A stretch of DNA of 64,000 nucleotides from Dastarcus helophoroides (Eukaryota > Arthropoda > Insecta > Coleoptera > Bothrideridae). Below, one piece after another: positions 42,835 through 56,095 of the stretch. The notes beneath the pieces are model-generated. The model was given only the letters and a program-made list of their open reading frames with translations, was not told where the DNA came from and made no database searches. The position numbers and the translations under genes are program-made. Position 1 is the stretch's first letter, and every line of letters begins with the position of its first letter. The stretch covers positions 14,954,053 to 15,018,052 of the forward strand of contig CM053335.1 of NCBI GenBank assembly GCA_028583605.1. The letters are read 5' to 3'.

Positions 42835-43759
42835 TGATACCGCGTTAGTCGTGATAACATTTTTTTAGGAGGATTGACCGGGAGGAACGGCCAATTTGGG
42901 CGAAAATAACTAATTTTTGGTTTAAGAACGTCATCGCCAAGTGTTTTCAAACAGAAAAAGACGGTGTCCCTTATAAACATGGAAGACGACAACTATCGCT
43001 CAAAGATGGCAGTACTTACGATACGTGTCGTTAGAAACTAGAAAATATGGCGGTTGACGTTCATAGATGGCAGCACGAAAGAAGACGCGTCGTTTGAAAA
43101 TCACACAAGGAAAATGGCGGATAACGGTCACAAGGCTTGAAAAATGAGAAAATAGAAGGCTTTAACCGTAAATCCAGGCAATTTGGCAGTGAAGCACTGC
43201 GAATGTTGATTAGAAACAACTGCCACGAAATTAAGAATACGTACCGCAAATAAAAAAATCAAATATTAACGGAAAAAGCACACTCTGCGAGCACGTGGCT
43301 TGAAATTCTCGAACGGAAATTTTGTCAGGCTGAAAGGGGGCAAGGTGAATGATGCAAGCAGTATTAAACAAACAAACAAACAAAAAAATAACACTAATAA
43401 ACACAAAAAAAAAAATGCAAAAAAAAATAAAATAAAATACTTACGGTTTTTAAGCTGGGGTCGCAACGATGCACTATCAATGTGGTACGTCGGCGTCGGT
43501 GGAAAATTTGCGGTCAAAGCGCTAGGCAAATGAGCAAAGGTCGCAATGGGAACTGGGCGGCTGAAGATTCTCGACGGTTGGAGAAATCTTGCGCTGGTGG
43601 AGTACTGGCGTCGACGACAGCAGTAAGGGAACTAAAAACTTACTCCCGAGGGAAGTGAGTGAATCACAATTCACTCATTAAGGGTGCCTAGCGCTTTGAT
43701 GCAGCGAGTGTCGTCAAAAGCGGGAAAATTGAAAATATATTTATTTCGCTCCGGTATCA
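42835..43759 (-). repeat. 5' LTR of the pol-less element
   Basis: Nearly identical to 39259-40189. It lacks a short segment (tgaacaag) in the A-rich tract and differs by about two substitutions. It is the upstream LTR and should hold the promoter, though no clear TATA box is obvious. Confidence 0.93.
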
Positions 43760-44250
43760 ATGGGGCTCCTGAAAATATCAATATATATTTTTGAGGTCTT
43801 CAATTGCAGTTTTCGGTAAAAGCATGGAGAACGTCTTTGTAGAAAGTGAAAAATGTCGGATCAGGAACGCATTTAGGTAACATTTTTTGATGTCTTCAAT
43901 TGCAGTTTTCGGTAAAAGCGTGGAGAACGTCTTTTTAGAGAATGAAAAATGTCAAATTAGGAACGCATTCAGGTTGCAATTTTTGATGTCTGCAATTGCA
44001 ATTTTCGGTAAAAGCATGGAGAATGTCCCGATAGAGAGTTAGCGTTGATGTTCTTTAATTGAATCTAGAGAGCTTAATTAAAAATACATAAAAATTAACC
44101 AGTCTTATGTGCAATTTTTGAATATCACGGTTTTCGGCAAAAGCAAGGAGAATGTCTCGATAGGGGCATCAGCGTCGGTGATTTCTGATTTGACGTAATT
44201 AGTGTAACTAAAGCAACTTAAAAATTCAGCAGATTTGCGGATATTTGATG

Positions 44251-44442
44251 AACAAATCGTTGCGTTGGCGTTTGAATTCCAAATCGTTGTACTGTCGTTC
44301 GAATTCCAAATCGTTGTGTTGGCGTTCGAATTTCAAATTGTTGCGTTGGCGCTCGAATTCCAAATGGTTGTGTTGGCGTTCGAATTCCAAATCGTTCGGT
44401 TGGCGTTCGAATTCCAAATTGTTATGTTATTATTCGAATTGA
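44251..44442. repeat. 27-bp array 3, about 7 copies
   Basis: Same gttggcgttcgaattcc unit as the other three arrays. Confidence 0.9.
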
Positions 44443-45076
44443 TTCGCTTTCTGGCTAATTCGGTGCGAATACTTTTGATAATGCTGCGTAACACGCTTAT
44501 GTTAATAATCTTTAATCTCAACCGTGGTAAAAAACGTCGGAGTTAATGCACATTTCATTTTTCTAAATTATACGGTATCAAGGCGATGGTGGCGTATCAT
44601 TAGCTCGGGGAGTTGCGTCGTACGCACAAAAGGAGATTTTTTTGATGTTATTCGCCATCATGTTGGAAACACGAAGCACATTGATCATCGCCGCACAAAG
44701 GGATGTCACCTGCTAGCTGCAGGCGTTCGCTGACAGAATCCTACATTACCGATGCAATTTCCTCGCCCACACCTTGATGCATCGCCTCAGAGTCTGCCAA
44801 GGGCGCTATATATATGGAATTTGATTGTTTACCTGAGATGGCGACAAATAGGGCTTCGTCGGCTTCCGGATGTTTTGTTTATAAAATATATTTTAAAAGC
44901 TAAATATTTCCACAGAGTTAAACTCGTCAATTTATGAATTATGAATATCGCGGTTTTCGGCAAAAGCGGGGAGAATATCCCGATAGGAGCATCAACATCG
45001 GTGATTTCTAATTTGACGCAATTGGTGTAATTAAAGCAACTTAAAAATTCAGCAGTTTTGCCGATTTTTGATAAAC

Positions 45077-45372
45077 AAATCGTCGCGTTGGCGTTCGAAT
45101 TCTAAATCGTTGTGTTGGCGTTCGAATTTTAAATCGTTGCGTTGGCGTTTGAATTCTAAATCGTCGCGTTGGCGTTCGAATTCTAAATCGTTGTGTTGGC
45201 GTTCGAATTTTAAATCGTTGCGTTGGCGTCTGAATTCCAATTCGTTGTGTTGGCGTTCAAATTCCAATTTGTTGTGTTGGCGTTCGAATTCCAAATCGAG
45301 GTGTTGGGGTTTGAATTCCAAATCGTGGTGTTGGCGTTCGAATTCCAAATCGTTGTGTTGGCGTTCGAATTG
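45077..45372. repeat. 27-bp array 4, about 11 copies
   Basis: The longest of the four arrays with this unit. It is open in multiple frames on both strands because the period is nine codons; frames of 99 and 107 codons here are not genes. Confidence 0.92.
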
Positions 45373-46000
45373 TTTTTGTGATTTGACGTGACGTAGAAGA
45401 TGATATATCAGAAGCTCGTTTGCATTTAATTTGGTTAATCTTCAATTGTCGTTTTCGGTAAACGCTTGGAGAATGTCTCGATAGAGCTTTAGCGTCGGTG
45501 TTTTCTAATTTAATATAGAGAGCCTAATTAAAAATATGTAAAAATTAACCAGTATTTTGCTAATTTTTGACAAATATTTTAATAATAATAATACAAAATA
45601 ATAATTAAAAACTTTTACGTTAGTATTCGAGTTGTTTCATTTTTTGTAGTCTTCAATTGCAACATTTGGTAAAAGCATGGAGAATGTGCTGATAGAGTTA
45701 GCGTCGATGTTCTCTAATTGAATCTAGAGAGCCTAATTAAAAATATTTAAAAATTAATCAGTGTTTCGCAACTTTTTGACAAATAATAAAATATATAATA
45801 AATATAGAACAAACTAATTTAATCTGGAGCGAAATTTATTATTCTTTTGCAATATTTTGACAAATATCGTTCTAAACTGTAATGTTATTATTAGAATTGA
45901 TTCGTTTTGTGGCTAATTCGGTGTGAATACTTTTGATAATGCTGCTTAACACGCTCAGGTAGGTGCGCTAGAGGTTAAACACATTTTATTTTAAACACTT

Positions 46001-49000
46001 CGAATCCTAATGGGCCAGTATTAATCGATTAGATCGAAGTGTGATTTCTTCTTCAGAAGCTCTGACTATTACAATCAAATTACAATGAAAAACGTCGTAC
46101 AGATTCTCAGATACAGTATCAATTTGTTGGTCTTCGATAAATCGATATTTTGAACAAAGACGAAAGAATATTAAGCTTGAAACCTGTGAGACTTTCTGAG
46201 ACCAAGATCATCACAAGTTTTACGATACGATAAGCTGTTGAATGCCTTCATAGATCGAAAGGAGAGTAGCTATAACAGAATAGGTAAAAATCAATGACGT
46301 TTTAGAATACATAAGCCGTTTATTCCGACGTCTAAATGATTATGTAATTTGAATAAAAAAGTTTATACTCCTCGGGAATATTTGCTGCAGATCTTTCTCA
46401 TTTCGATCATTCCCAATAATGCATCTACATATTATTATCATAACCCGAAGCGTTTATCATGCAGCGATGCGATTGATCGCGGCGGCTTTGCAGCTTTGTG
46501 CACTTCGCCTCGAATTCTTATTACATGCTTGGGGTATTATTGCATAGCTCAACTCTTCCTGAAAATAAATTGAAAAAGTTATCATCGAACTACTAAAATT
46601 TGAATTCTTCCAGCTCAACATTTTCTTGTCCCATTCTTACCCCCCATAAATGGGTTGTAAACTTTCATAGTTTTGTGCGGTCGAAACTCGATGTTCGTTT
46701 TTAGACAAAGTAACGTGCAAATCAGGATGTAATTGCGAACGAACGGGGTGGGCCCCAATTGATTTATAACTGATAAATGCCATCAATTGTGGAAGGTGAA
46801 GGCGACGTCCTCGATATATTACCATGTAATTTCCTATGTGACTGCTTATGGAAATGGGAACGAATACGTACGCCTAACGTAGTCGAAGACGGCGAAGTTG
46901 TGTTACGACGGTCTCTTCAAATCTGTCCCAAGAGGTCGTGTTCGTAATTCCATTATAATAGCTGCCAAGGCGAGGTTGTCTCTTCCTCTTTCTAATATAC
47001 ATGAATCTAAGACACTAATGGACTAACTTCCCTTTATAAGCAAACACCATCTATTGTGTTGGAGCTCATTGTTTTTTGTTACTCGATCCGTTTGCCCAAC
47101 AATTGTTTTTAATGACAGACAGCTTTTTCCCTGTCGTGGCAGTTTGAACGCCATGAACTGCGACGGCCATTTCAATAAATAAAACTTCGTTAGTGAATCG
47201 ACTTCCTAAAAATTGTTTTAATAAAACAGATTGGGGCCTAATTTTTTTGAATAAAACAGATTGGCGTTAGCGTATGGATTTAGATACTGACAAAGTGTTC
47301 CTCTGTCCGTGTAAGTGGACGATTCGCCGCGAACGTTATCTTAACACACCTAAGCTTAATCTACTCCGGAAAGTATAACTTGCCAAAGGATAAGGGAAGA
47401 AAACGCCGAAATTCATCACATTCAGCCAGACGTATAGTGGCACTTTGTTAAGATTAGTCATTCGCAGCTTCCAGCGTTACAGTTGGACAAATTATGCGCG
47501 TCAGCGATTAGCTTAATAAACATTGTTTCCTAGAAACTTCCAAGCGGGGATGTCTTCCAGGGCTTAGCCTAAATTACGAGACTGAAAGGATTTGGAAAGG
47601 CAAGAAATATTTCCATTAACATAGTTGCTTTCTTCCCATCCTAGGGCCCCACCCTAATTTGGAGAACTAAAGCGTTACCGCGCACTAAACCAATTTTACG
47701 ATGTTCATCGTGTTAGCAACATTTTGACTGGAATTTGAAAGATGTCGAATTAAAACTAATCGCATTTTTTTATTGAAATGAGAATTTTTCGACAACATAC
47801 TGATTTATATGATTGATTAGTGAGGCTCACAAATAAGTTTTTGGAAAAAAAGAGAGAAACGAGTATTCTTTACACGTTTAACAGGTCAATCTAGTAAACT
47901 TTCTTCATACCAAATTGGATATGCATATATAGGATTTCGTGTCTCTTTAACAACCTTCCACAAAAAAATATTTAATTCCACGCAGTTTAAACATTACTAC
48001 TAGTGACTTGTCGGGGTTTAGAAGTGGGGAATGTTCCCATTTTCACGTTTTTGGCGTCTGCCCCGTTTTGTCGGCGCTCAGATATTTGCGCAAAATTAAT
48101 CTTGCAACTGATGCTAGGGGAGCGTGCAAAATCGGGTCAACAAATCCAGAGCTTAACAATATTTAGATAAAGCGAGTCCACTCTTAACGTAAGCAAATGT
48201 AAACGGCGTTAAAACGGCTCTATTTATCTCTGACGTACCAAGGATTTTCCGGTTATGTGAGTCGCGAAGCGACTGTTTTGTTTAAATAAGCGCGATCGGT
48301 TTTAATTAGACAAATATGTTGCAGAAGCCAACAACGTAGTATTATTTGAGCAGAACAAACAAAACAACGTCGGAACATAATAAAAAAAAATAGAATGGAG
48401 AGGAATGTATTTAAATAGTTCAGAGTTTTCGTCTCTTTTTTTCAAATGATTTCGATTAGTTACCTCTTTTGGAATAAAAAATCATTTTAAAAACTAAAAA
48501 AAAACGTCGAACTTTGAGTCTTTCTTCAAGATCAGTGCATTCGCAAAGTGGAACACTGATCTAAAATTTCGAATTTGATTCGAATTTAGACAGTTTTTTC
48601 TATCACTTAACTGAAAACTTTCAGAATTTTTTTTCAAATTCGGGAATTAACGGCATCAACCCCAAATTTTTTTCGATCGCTCATTTCGAACCTAATTCGA
48701 ATTTAGACACTTTTCGATTTGTTAAACTGGAAACAAAAAAATCTGAATTTTGATTATTGTCGTCATTTCTAAAATCTAAATTTTGAGTTTTTGATCGAAC
48801 TTTAAAACTTCAAAGATTTCTCTCTTGAAAATTATCTGCTTTTTGCTAACATGTCAATTGTTTCGAAGTTTTTTTTTGCTTTTTCCCGAAATTTTGGGGT
48901 TTATTTGAAAATTTCAACTTTTTCCCCAAATTTTGAGTTTTTTTTAAGTTCAATTCTCTCGCAAAGGGCAACCCCATTATGCCTCCAAAGCACTGCGAAT

Positions 49001-49215
49001 AGAGCGCGGAAGCGAGGATAGATGGTGATAAATCGTCTTCTTAAACAAGGATAGGTTGGACTTTTTGGGGAAAATTCCGTTCGGTAACGAGTTCCATAGC
49101 TTGGACGTTCTTGGAAGTTTAACTTACAATTTAACGTTTGAGTAAATTTAGTTTTTTTTCGACATTTCGATTTTCTCTCGAAATATTGAATTTAAATTGT
49201 CAAGTATTTCGTTAA
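46001..49215. other. Non-repetitive stretch, no gene seen
   Basis: About 3.2 kb of largely unique DNA, presumably mib1 intron. 48510-48960 turns into degenerate ttcgaattt/aaattttgagt sequence. No next mib1 ankyrin exon was recognised. Short frames near 46349-46573 and 46637-46825 have no domain. Confidence 0.4.
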
Positions 49216-49334
49216 AAAAAAGAAAAAGAAAGACAAAAAAGAGAAAAAGAAAAAAGAGAAAAAGAGAAAAAGAAAAAAAAACAAAAAAAAAGAAAATAAG
49301 AAAAAAGAAAAATAAAGGAAAAAAAAATAGAACT
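49216..49334. repeat. Purine-rich A/G tract
   Basis: Over 100 bases of almost pure A and G on the plus strand (aaaaagaaaaagaaagaca, gagaaaaagaaaaa); a polypurine microsatellite. Confidence 0.9.
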
Positions 49335-49919
49335 TACACCTGATTGAGCTGCTATGTGAGTAAAAATTGTTCTAAAGGATCCAATAATCGCGGTGTTTCT
49401 GTGGGGCAATCTCTCAGATTTGCATCACTCGCTCGTAATTGCTCCAAGAACGAAGACACTGGACGGAATCACTTTAATTTGTGAAGGGACGGGATTCCCC
49501 CCATTGCGGTGTACTGGCTTCAGCAACTTTGTTAATTCCGGACCACCTATCCCACTCGAAAACTTACCGGACTCGTATTGAGCGTTCCGCCCGCCCCTAA
49601 TAGACCTTTGCTAACAGCAATCTTCTTGTTGTACAATTAATTCGAAAACCTAATGACAAAGGTCCTTATTTGGTGATTGATTAAGCTTTCATCGATTCGT
49701 TTTAGTCCGATTGAGCTTCATATTGGAAATTTCAATTCAGGCGCACTAATCAAGTGTTTGACCATAACCTCACATGGCGAAATTGTTAGTGTTACACCGA
49801 AATTGTTTTTACCATTTTTAATCACTCTTGGATTTTTTATGGACTTCTTCGTTATTTGTTTCCAACTTGAAGCTTTCAGATCAGCTTTAACGCTGTATAT
49901 CAGCTCTAATGTTGCAGAT
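49335..49919. other. Non-repetitive stretch, no gene seen
   Basis: Unique DNA, moderately GC-rich around 49380-49600. Plus-strand frames at 49393-49581 and 49677-49928 show no recognisable domain and no supporting splice context. Confidence 0.35.
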
Positions 49920-52900
49920 CAGCGTTAATGCTGAAAAAGTCTTTATTTCTTCCTTGAAACATTATTGAAACATCCTTGAAACATCGCCAATTTGAACCCA
50001 ATTTGCTTAAATTCTTGCATGTTATATTCCCTTGATTTTACTGGTACTTTCAGACTGTTAAAAGTTAAATTAATCTCCACATCTTCTTTAAAACATCCCC
50101 GAAACATAACCTATTTGGAGAGTTCCGTGTCAGGTCTAGGTTCATTCGTCCCTCGTTCCTTACTTCAAATTTCGAAAGCTCACCCTTAATGTTTATAAAA
50201 GTCTCGATTTCTTTCTTGAAATATCCGGGAAACATCACTGAATTAAACCGAATTTCGCCTTATTTGCTACCTCACTTTAGCTCACCTTTAATGCTGAAAA
50301 AGTCACGATTTCTTCTTTGAAATATCCTTGAAACATCGCTGAATTTAAACGGAATTTTGCCCCATTTGCCTAACTCATTGCATGTTATATTCCCTTGATT
50401 TTTCACCTTTACTTTTAGGCTATTAAAGGTTAAATATTTCTCCACATCTTCTTTGAAACATTTCCCGAAACATAATCGAATTGGAGGGTTCCGTGCAAGG
50501 TGCAGGTTCATTCGTCCCTTGTTCTTTACTTTAAATCTCTAAAGTTCACCCTTAGTGCTGAAAAAAGTCTTAATTTCTTCCTTGAAACATTCTTGAAACA
50601 TCCTTGAAAAATCGCTAATTTCAACCCAATTTGCTTAAATTCTTGCATGTTATATTCCCTTGATTTTACTTGTACTTTCAGACTGTTAAAAGTTAAATTA
50701 ATCTCCACATCTTCTTTGAAACATCCCCGAAACATAACCTATTTGGAGAGTTCCGTGTCAGGTCTAGGTTCATTCGTCCCTCGTTCCTTACTTCAAATTT
50801 CGAAAGCTCACCCTTAATGTTGATAAAAGTCTCGATTTCTTCCTTGAAACATCCGGGAACCATCACTGAATTAAACCGAATTTTGCCCCATGTGCTACCT
50901 CACTTTAGCTCACCTTTAATGCTGAAAAAGTCACGATTTCTTCTTTGAAACATCCTTGAAACATCGCTGAATTTAAACGGAATTTTGTCCCATTTGTCTA
51001 AATCATTGCATGTCATATTTCCTTGATTTCACCTATACTTTTAGGCTATTCAAGGTTAAATATTTCTCCACATCTTCTTTGAAACATTTCCCGAAACATA
51101 ATCGAATTGGAGGGTTCCGTGCAAGGTGCAGGTTCATTCGTCCTCTGTTCTCTACTTCAAATCTAAAGTTCACCCTTAGTGCTGAAAAAAGTCTTAATTT
51201 CTTCCTTGAAACATTCTTGAAACATCCTTGAAACATCGCCAATTTGAACCCAATTTGCTTAAATTCTTGATTGTTATATTCCCTTGATTTTACTTGTACT
51301 TTCAGACTGTTAAAAGTTAAATTAATCCCCGAAACATAATCTATTTGGAGAGTTCCGTGTCAGGTCTAGGTTCATTCGTCTCTCGTTCCTTACTTCAAAT
51401 TTTGAAAGCTCACCCTTAATGTTGATAAAAGTCTCGATTTCTTCCTTGAAACATCCGGGAAACATCACTGAATTAAACCGAATTTTGCCCCATGTGCTAC
51501 CTCACTTTAGCTCACTTTTAATGCTGAATAAGTCACAATTTCTTCTTTGAAACATCCTTGAAACATCGCTGAATTAAACCGAATTTTGTCCCATTTGTCT
51601 AAATCATTGCATGTTATATTCCCTTGATTTCACCTATACTTTTAGGCTATTAAAGGTTAAATATTTCTCCACATCTTCTTTGAAACATTTCCCGAAACAT
51701 AATTGAATTGGAGGGTTCCGTGCCAGGTCCAGCTTCATTCGTTCCTTGTTCCCTACTTCAAATCTCTAAAGCTCACCTTGAGTGCTGAAAAAAGTTTCAA
51801 TTTTTTCCTTGAAACATCCTTGAAACATCGCTGAATTGAACCGAATTTTGTCCCTTTTGCTTAAATTGTTGCGTGTTATATTCCCTTGATTTTACTTGTA
51901 CTTTCAGACTATTAACTGTTAGATAAATCTCCACATCTTTGAAACATCTCCGAAACCTAACCGAATTGGAGAGTTTGGTACCAGGCCCAGGTTCATTCGT
52001 CGCATTTCTCAGTTCAACTATCTAAAACCCACCTTAAATGTTGAAAAACTCGATTTCTTATTTGAAACATCCTCGAAACATCAAGGAATTGGGACAAACT
52101 TTCGTCCCAAGTTTTTGAATTTTAACGAACTTCTTTATTACCGCTTTCTTACTTGTAATTTAGTGCAAAATCTTTCGATTTCTTGGTTGAATTGGGCAAA
52201 CTTTCATCTCAAGTGTTTGAATCTCAATGGGCGCACTTGTCGCTTGTTTCATGCTTGAACTTTCAAACGTTGAAAGCTAAAAAATCTTTTGAAACACTAT
52301 TGAAACATTGCCGAATTGTTTGTTTGAATTTTAACAGACTCTTTTGTTTAATTGTAATTTAATTTGTTAATTGTTATTGAATCATCCTCGAAACGTGGTT
52401 GAAGTGAAGAGTTATTTGATACTTACAGGCCCTTAAAAGCTTCCTTGAAACATCCTTGAAAACAGGCCTGAGTTGGAGAGTTTCGTCGTCGAATTCCAAT
52501 GGGATTCTTCTTTGCTTGTTTCTTACTTTAAATTATTAAAACTAGATCTCGATTTCTTCCTTGAAACATGTCCGAAACCTCGATGAAAACCATGGCCCTA
52601 ATTCAACAGATTTAATGAACTCCTCTGTGGTTTGTTTCCTAGTTAATTCAGCTGAAAAAAAATTCGATTTCTTAGTTGAAAAATCTCTTGAAACATTGCC
52701 GAATTTAATTTCCGTCCCAACTGTTTAAATTTTAAGAGATCTATTTCTCTTAATTGTTATTTGAAACTTACAGGTCCTTGAAAGCATCCTTGAAATATCC
52801 TCGAAACATGGCTGAACTGGAGAATTTCGTCCCCAAATTTTAACGGGTTTCTTCTTTGCTTGTTTCTTACTTCAGATTTTTAAAACTAGATCTCGATTTC

Positions 52901-53746
52901 TCCCTTGAAACATGCTCGAAATGTCGACGGATTGACAAAACTTTAGTTCCACCAATTTGTGGTATTTTAATGAACTCTTTGTTTGTTTCTTACCTAATTT
53001 AGTTGAAAAAATCTCGATCTCTTAGTTGAAAAATCTCTTGAAACATCCTTGAAACATTACCGAATTGGAGAAGCTTTCATTCCTACTGTTTGAATCTTAA
53101 CTTTTCTCTTAATTTTTATTTATAACTTTCATGTCCTTGAAAACTTCCTTGAAACAAGACTGAATTGGAGCGCTTTGTCGTCGGCTTTCTTCTTTGCTTG
53201 TTTCGTACTTTCAAATTTTTAAAACCAGATCTCGAATTCTTTCTTCAAATATACTCTATGGACTGATTGACCAAACTTTCGTCGCAAGTCGTAAGATTTA
53301 AATGAACTCTTAGGTTACTTGTTTTCTTATAATTTAGCTAAAAAATCTTGATTCCTTTAATGAAACATCGCTGAATTGGTGAAAGTTTGGTCCTAAGTTC
53401 TTGGATTTGGGTCAGCTCTCTCGTTATTTCATACTTGAAATTTTCAGAGCTATAAAGCTAAAAAAAAATCTCAGTTTTTTCTGGAAACATCTTGAAACAT
53501 TGGAGAGTTGGACAAACTCTCGTTCCAATTGTTTGAATTTTAATGAGTTGATTCACTTGTTTCTCATTTAAAACATAAACATATTCTTAAAAGCTACCTT
53601 TCTCTTTTGAAACATCCTCGAAACATCGTTCCAAATGTTTTAATTTTGGTGAATTTGATTGTCGTTTATTTTTACTAATAATTTATTTAAGAGAATCTTG
53701 ATTTCTTATTTGTAATGTTTTTGAAACATCGTTGAACTGGTGAAAG

Positions 53747-55070
53747 TTTTGTCCGAAGTGTTTGATTATGAATGAGCTCTCTCGTCGCTTGTTTTTTGCT
53801 TGAAATTTTCAGGCACCTAACGCTAAAAAACCCAGTTTTTCCACCTTGAAACATTTTGAAACAGTGCCGAATCGGACACGTCTTACTTGTTTAAATCTTG
53901 ACGGGTTCTTTTTTCTTGTTTCTTACGCCCAGATCTTATCTTTTTAAATTTTAGAAACATCATTGAACGGCTCTCTCGTCGCTTGTTTCTTGCTTGAAAT
54001 TTTCAGGCACCTAACGCTAGAAAACCCAATTTTTTCACCTTGGAACATCTTGAAACATTGCTGAATCGGACACGTCTTACTTGTTTAAATCTTGACGGAT
54101 TTTTTTTTCTTGTTTCTTACGCCCAGATCCTTCAAATCTAGCAAATTTCTGTATGGCCCAGCTTAACACAGTGAGGATTTCTGTCTACGGAGACTCTTTT
54201 TTCTATAGAAGTTTTGTCCGAAGTGTTTGATTATGAATGAGCTCTCTCGTCGCTTGTTTCTTGCTTGACATTTTTAGGCACCTAACGCTAAAAAAAACCA
54301 GTTTTTTCACCTTGAAACATTTTGAAACATTGCCGAATCGGACACGTCTTACTTGTTTAAATCTTGACGTGTTCTTTTTTCTTGTTTCTTACGCCCAGAT
54401 CTTATCTTTTTAAATTTTAGAAGCATCATTGAACGGCTCTCTCGTCGCTTGTTTCTTGCTTGAAATTTTCAGGCACCTAACGCTAGAAAACCCAATTTTT
54501 TCACCTTGAAACATATTGAAACATTACTGAATCGAACACGTCTTACTTGTTTAAATCTTGACGGATTCTTTTTTCTTGTTTCTTACGCCCAGATCCTTCA
54601 AATCTAGCAAATTTCTGTGTGGCCCAGCTTAACACAGTGAGGATTTCTGTCTACGAAGACTCTTTTTTTCTATAGAAGTTTTGTCCGAAGTGTTTGATTA
54701 TGAATGAGCTCTCTCGTCGCTTGTTTCTTGCTTGACATTTTTAGGCACCTAACGCTAAAAAACCCAGTTTTTTCATCTTGAAACATTTTGAAACATTTCC
54801 GAATCGGACACGTCTTACTTGTTTAAATTTTGACGTATTCTTTTTTCTTGTTTCTTACGCCCAGATCTTATCTTTTTAAATTTTAGAAGCATCATTGAAC
54901 GGCTTTCTCGTCGCTTGTTTCTTGCTTGAAATTTTCAGGCACCTAACGCTAGAAGACCCAATTTTTTCACCTTGAAACATCTTGAAACATTACTGAATCG
55001 GACACGTCTTAGTTGTTTAAATCTTGACGGATTCTTTTTTCTTGTTTCTTACGCCCTGATCCTTCAAAGT
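53747..55070. repeat. About 467-bp higher-order block, 2.8 copies
   Basis: Each unit starts tttgtccgaagtgtttgatt and contains two similar monomers with caggcacctaacgct, plus ggcccagcttaacacag. It is the best-conserved part of the satellite after the left end. Confidence 0.85.
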
Positions 55071-55845
55071 TAAATAGATTTCCAGTTCTCTCTTGAAACA
55101 TACTTGAAACATCGATCGATTGGGACAAACTTTCTATTCTTTTAATTTTAAGGCACCGTCTCGTAGCTTGTTCCTTACTTATAATTTAGCGGAAAAACTT
55201 GCGTTCTCGGTTGAAACATCGTTGAATTAGTGAAAGTTTCGTCCAAATTGTTTTAAATTTGAATGGGCCCTTTCGTGGCTTGTTTCATTCTTGGAAATTT
55301 CAGACCTTGAAAGCGAAAAAATCAAATTTTTTTTCTTGAAACCTCTTGGAAACATTCCATTGGACAAACTCTTGTCTCAATTCTTTGGTTCTTAGCAGGC
55401 TCTTTTATGTTGTCTCTTATTTGAAACCTTCAGATCCTTAAAAGCTGAATAAATCTCGAGTTCTCTCTTGAAACATTCTCGAAACATACCTGAATTGGAG
55501 AGTTTCCTGCCAGGACGTTGAATTTTAATGCGCTCCTTTGTTGCTGATCCTTTCAGATCTTTAAAGTTAGATAAATTTTGATTTCTTTTTTGAAACATCC
55601 TTGAAACATCGATGGGTTGCTTTGAAGTCTTTAAATTTTAATGAGTCCTTTTGTGGCTTGTTTCTTGCTTATAATTTAGCTAAAAAAATCTTGACTTTTT
55701 GGTTGAAACATCGTTGAAACATTCTTGAAACATCACTGCATTTGACTTTGCCCTGATCGCTTGTTTTATTTATGAAACTTACAAAAAGCTGAAAAAATTC
55801 AACTTTTTCTTGAAACATTTTAGAAACATCATTAAACGGAGAAAG

Positions 55846-56095
55846 TCCAAAGAAGGTTTCACCCCTTTACCACATCGGCAATTAAATAAATAATTACGCG
55901 ATACGTATTTCGACAGCAGAACAGGCATTTTCAAGCGCACTAATCTAAAAAGATTAGCAAAAGATGCATCGACGTCATCTGCATTGAGATTCAAATCGAT
56001 ACTGGCCATATCGATACTGCCAGTATCGATTTGGTCAGATGCAGATGACGTCGATGCATCTTTTGCTAATCAGTGTTTAGTTCAGTGCTTTAGTG
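55846..56095 (-). mobile_element. 250-bp retroelement fragment with 12-bp target duplication
   Basis: Flanked by perfect direct copies of aaacggagaaag (55834-55845 and 56096-56107) inside the satellite. On the minus strand it contains cgcttgaaaatgcctg and ctgtcgaaatacgtatcgcg, the same layout as the hairpin-repeat family core (tgaagatg...cgaaacgcg). A 12-bp duplication fits target-primed reverse transcription, as in LINE or Penelope-like elements. Confidence 0.75.
55952..56071. repeat. 120-bp long inverted repeat within the insertion
   Basis: gattagcaaaagatgcatcg at 55952 is exactly inverted at 56052-56071, and pairing continues through gacgtcatctgca. An inner pair (aaatcgatactgg and ccagtatcgattt) makes most of the unit foldable into one hairpin. 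Confidence 0.9.

Larger units (their letters stand above)
39259..43759 (-). mobile_element. Non-autonomous LTR retrotransposon without pol
   Basis: A 4501-bp element on the minus strand. Two LTRs of 931 and 925 bp start TGATACCG and end CGGTATCA (8-bp perfect inverted ends). The 4-bp target duplication is ATGG (39255-39258 and 43760-43763). Joining the flanks gives a site matching the related repeat at 38310. A primer-binding site like tRNA-Lys lies 5 nt inside the right LTR, and a polypurine tract abuts the left LTR, fixing orientation. The interior has one long frame (597 codons) and no protease, RT, RNase H or integrase. The LTRs differ by about two substitutions and a few indels, so the insertion is recent. 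Confidence 0.93.
43760..46000 (+). repeat. Dispersed repeat family downstream of the mib1 exon, second block
   Basis: Continuation of the 37602 block after the LTR element: ttcaattgcagttttcggta modules, 27-bp arrays 3 and 4, and a paired segment (gattcg...ctggctaattcggtg) at 44442 and 45898. The segment 44510-44935 between modules looks unique and carries no supported gene. Confidence 0.8.

Noticed and set aside
45049..45391. Frames of 99 and 107 codons on both strands
   Set aside because: They are produced by the 27-bp array, whose nine-codon period keeps several frames open at once.
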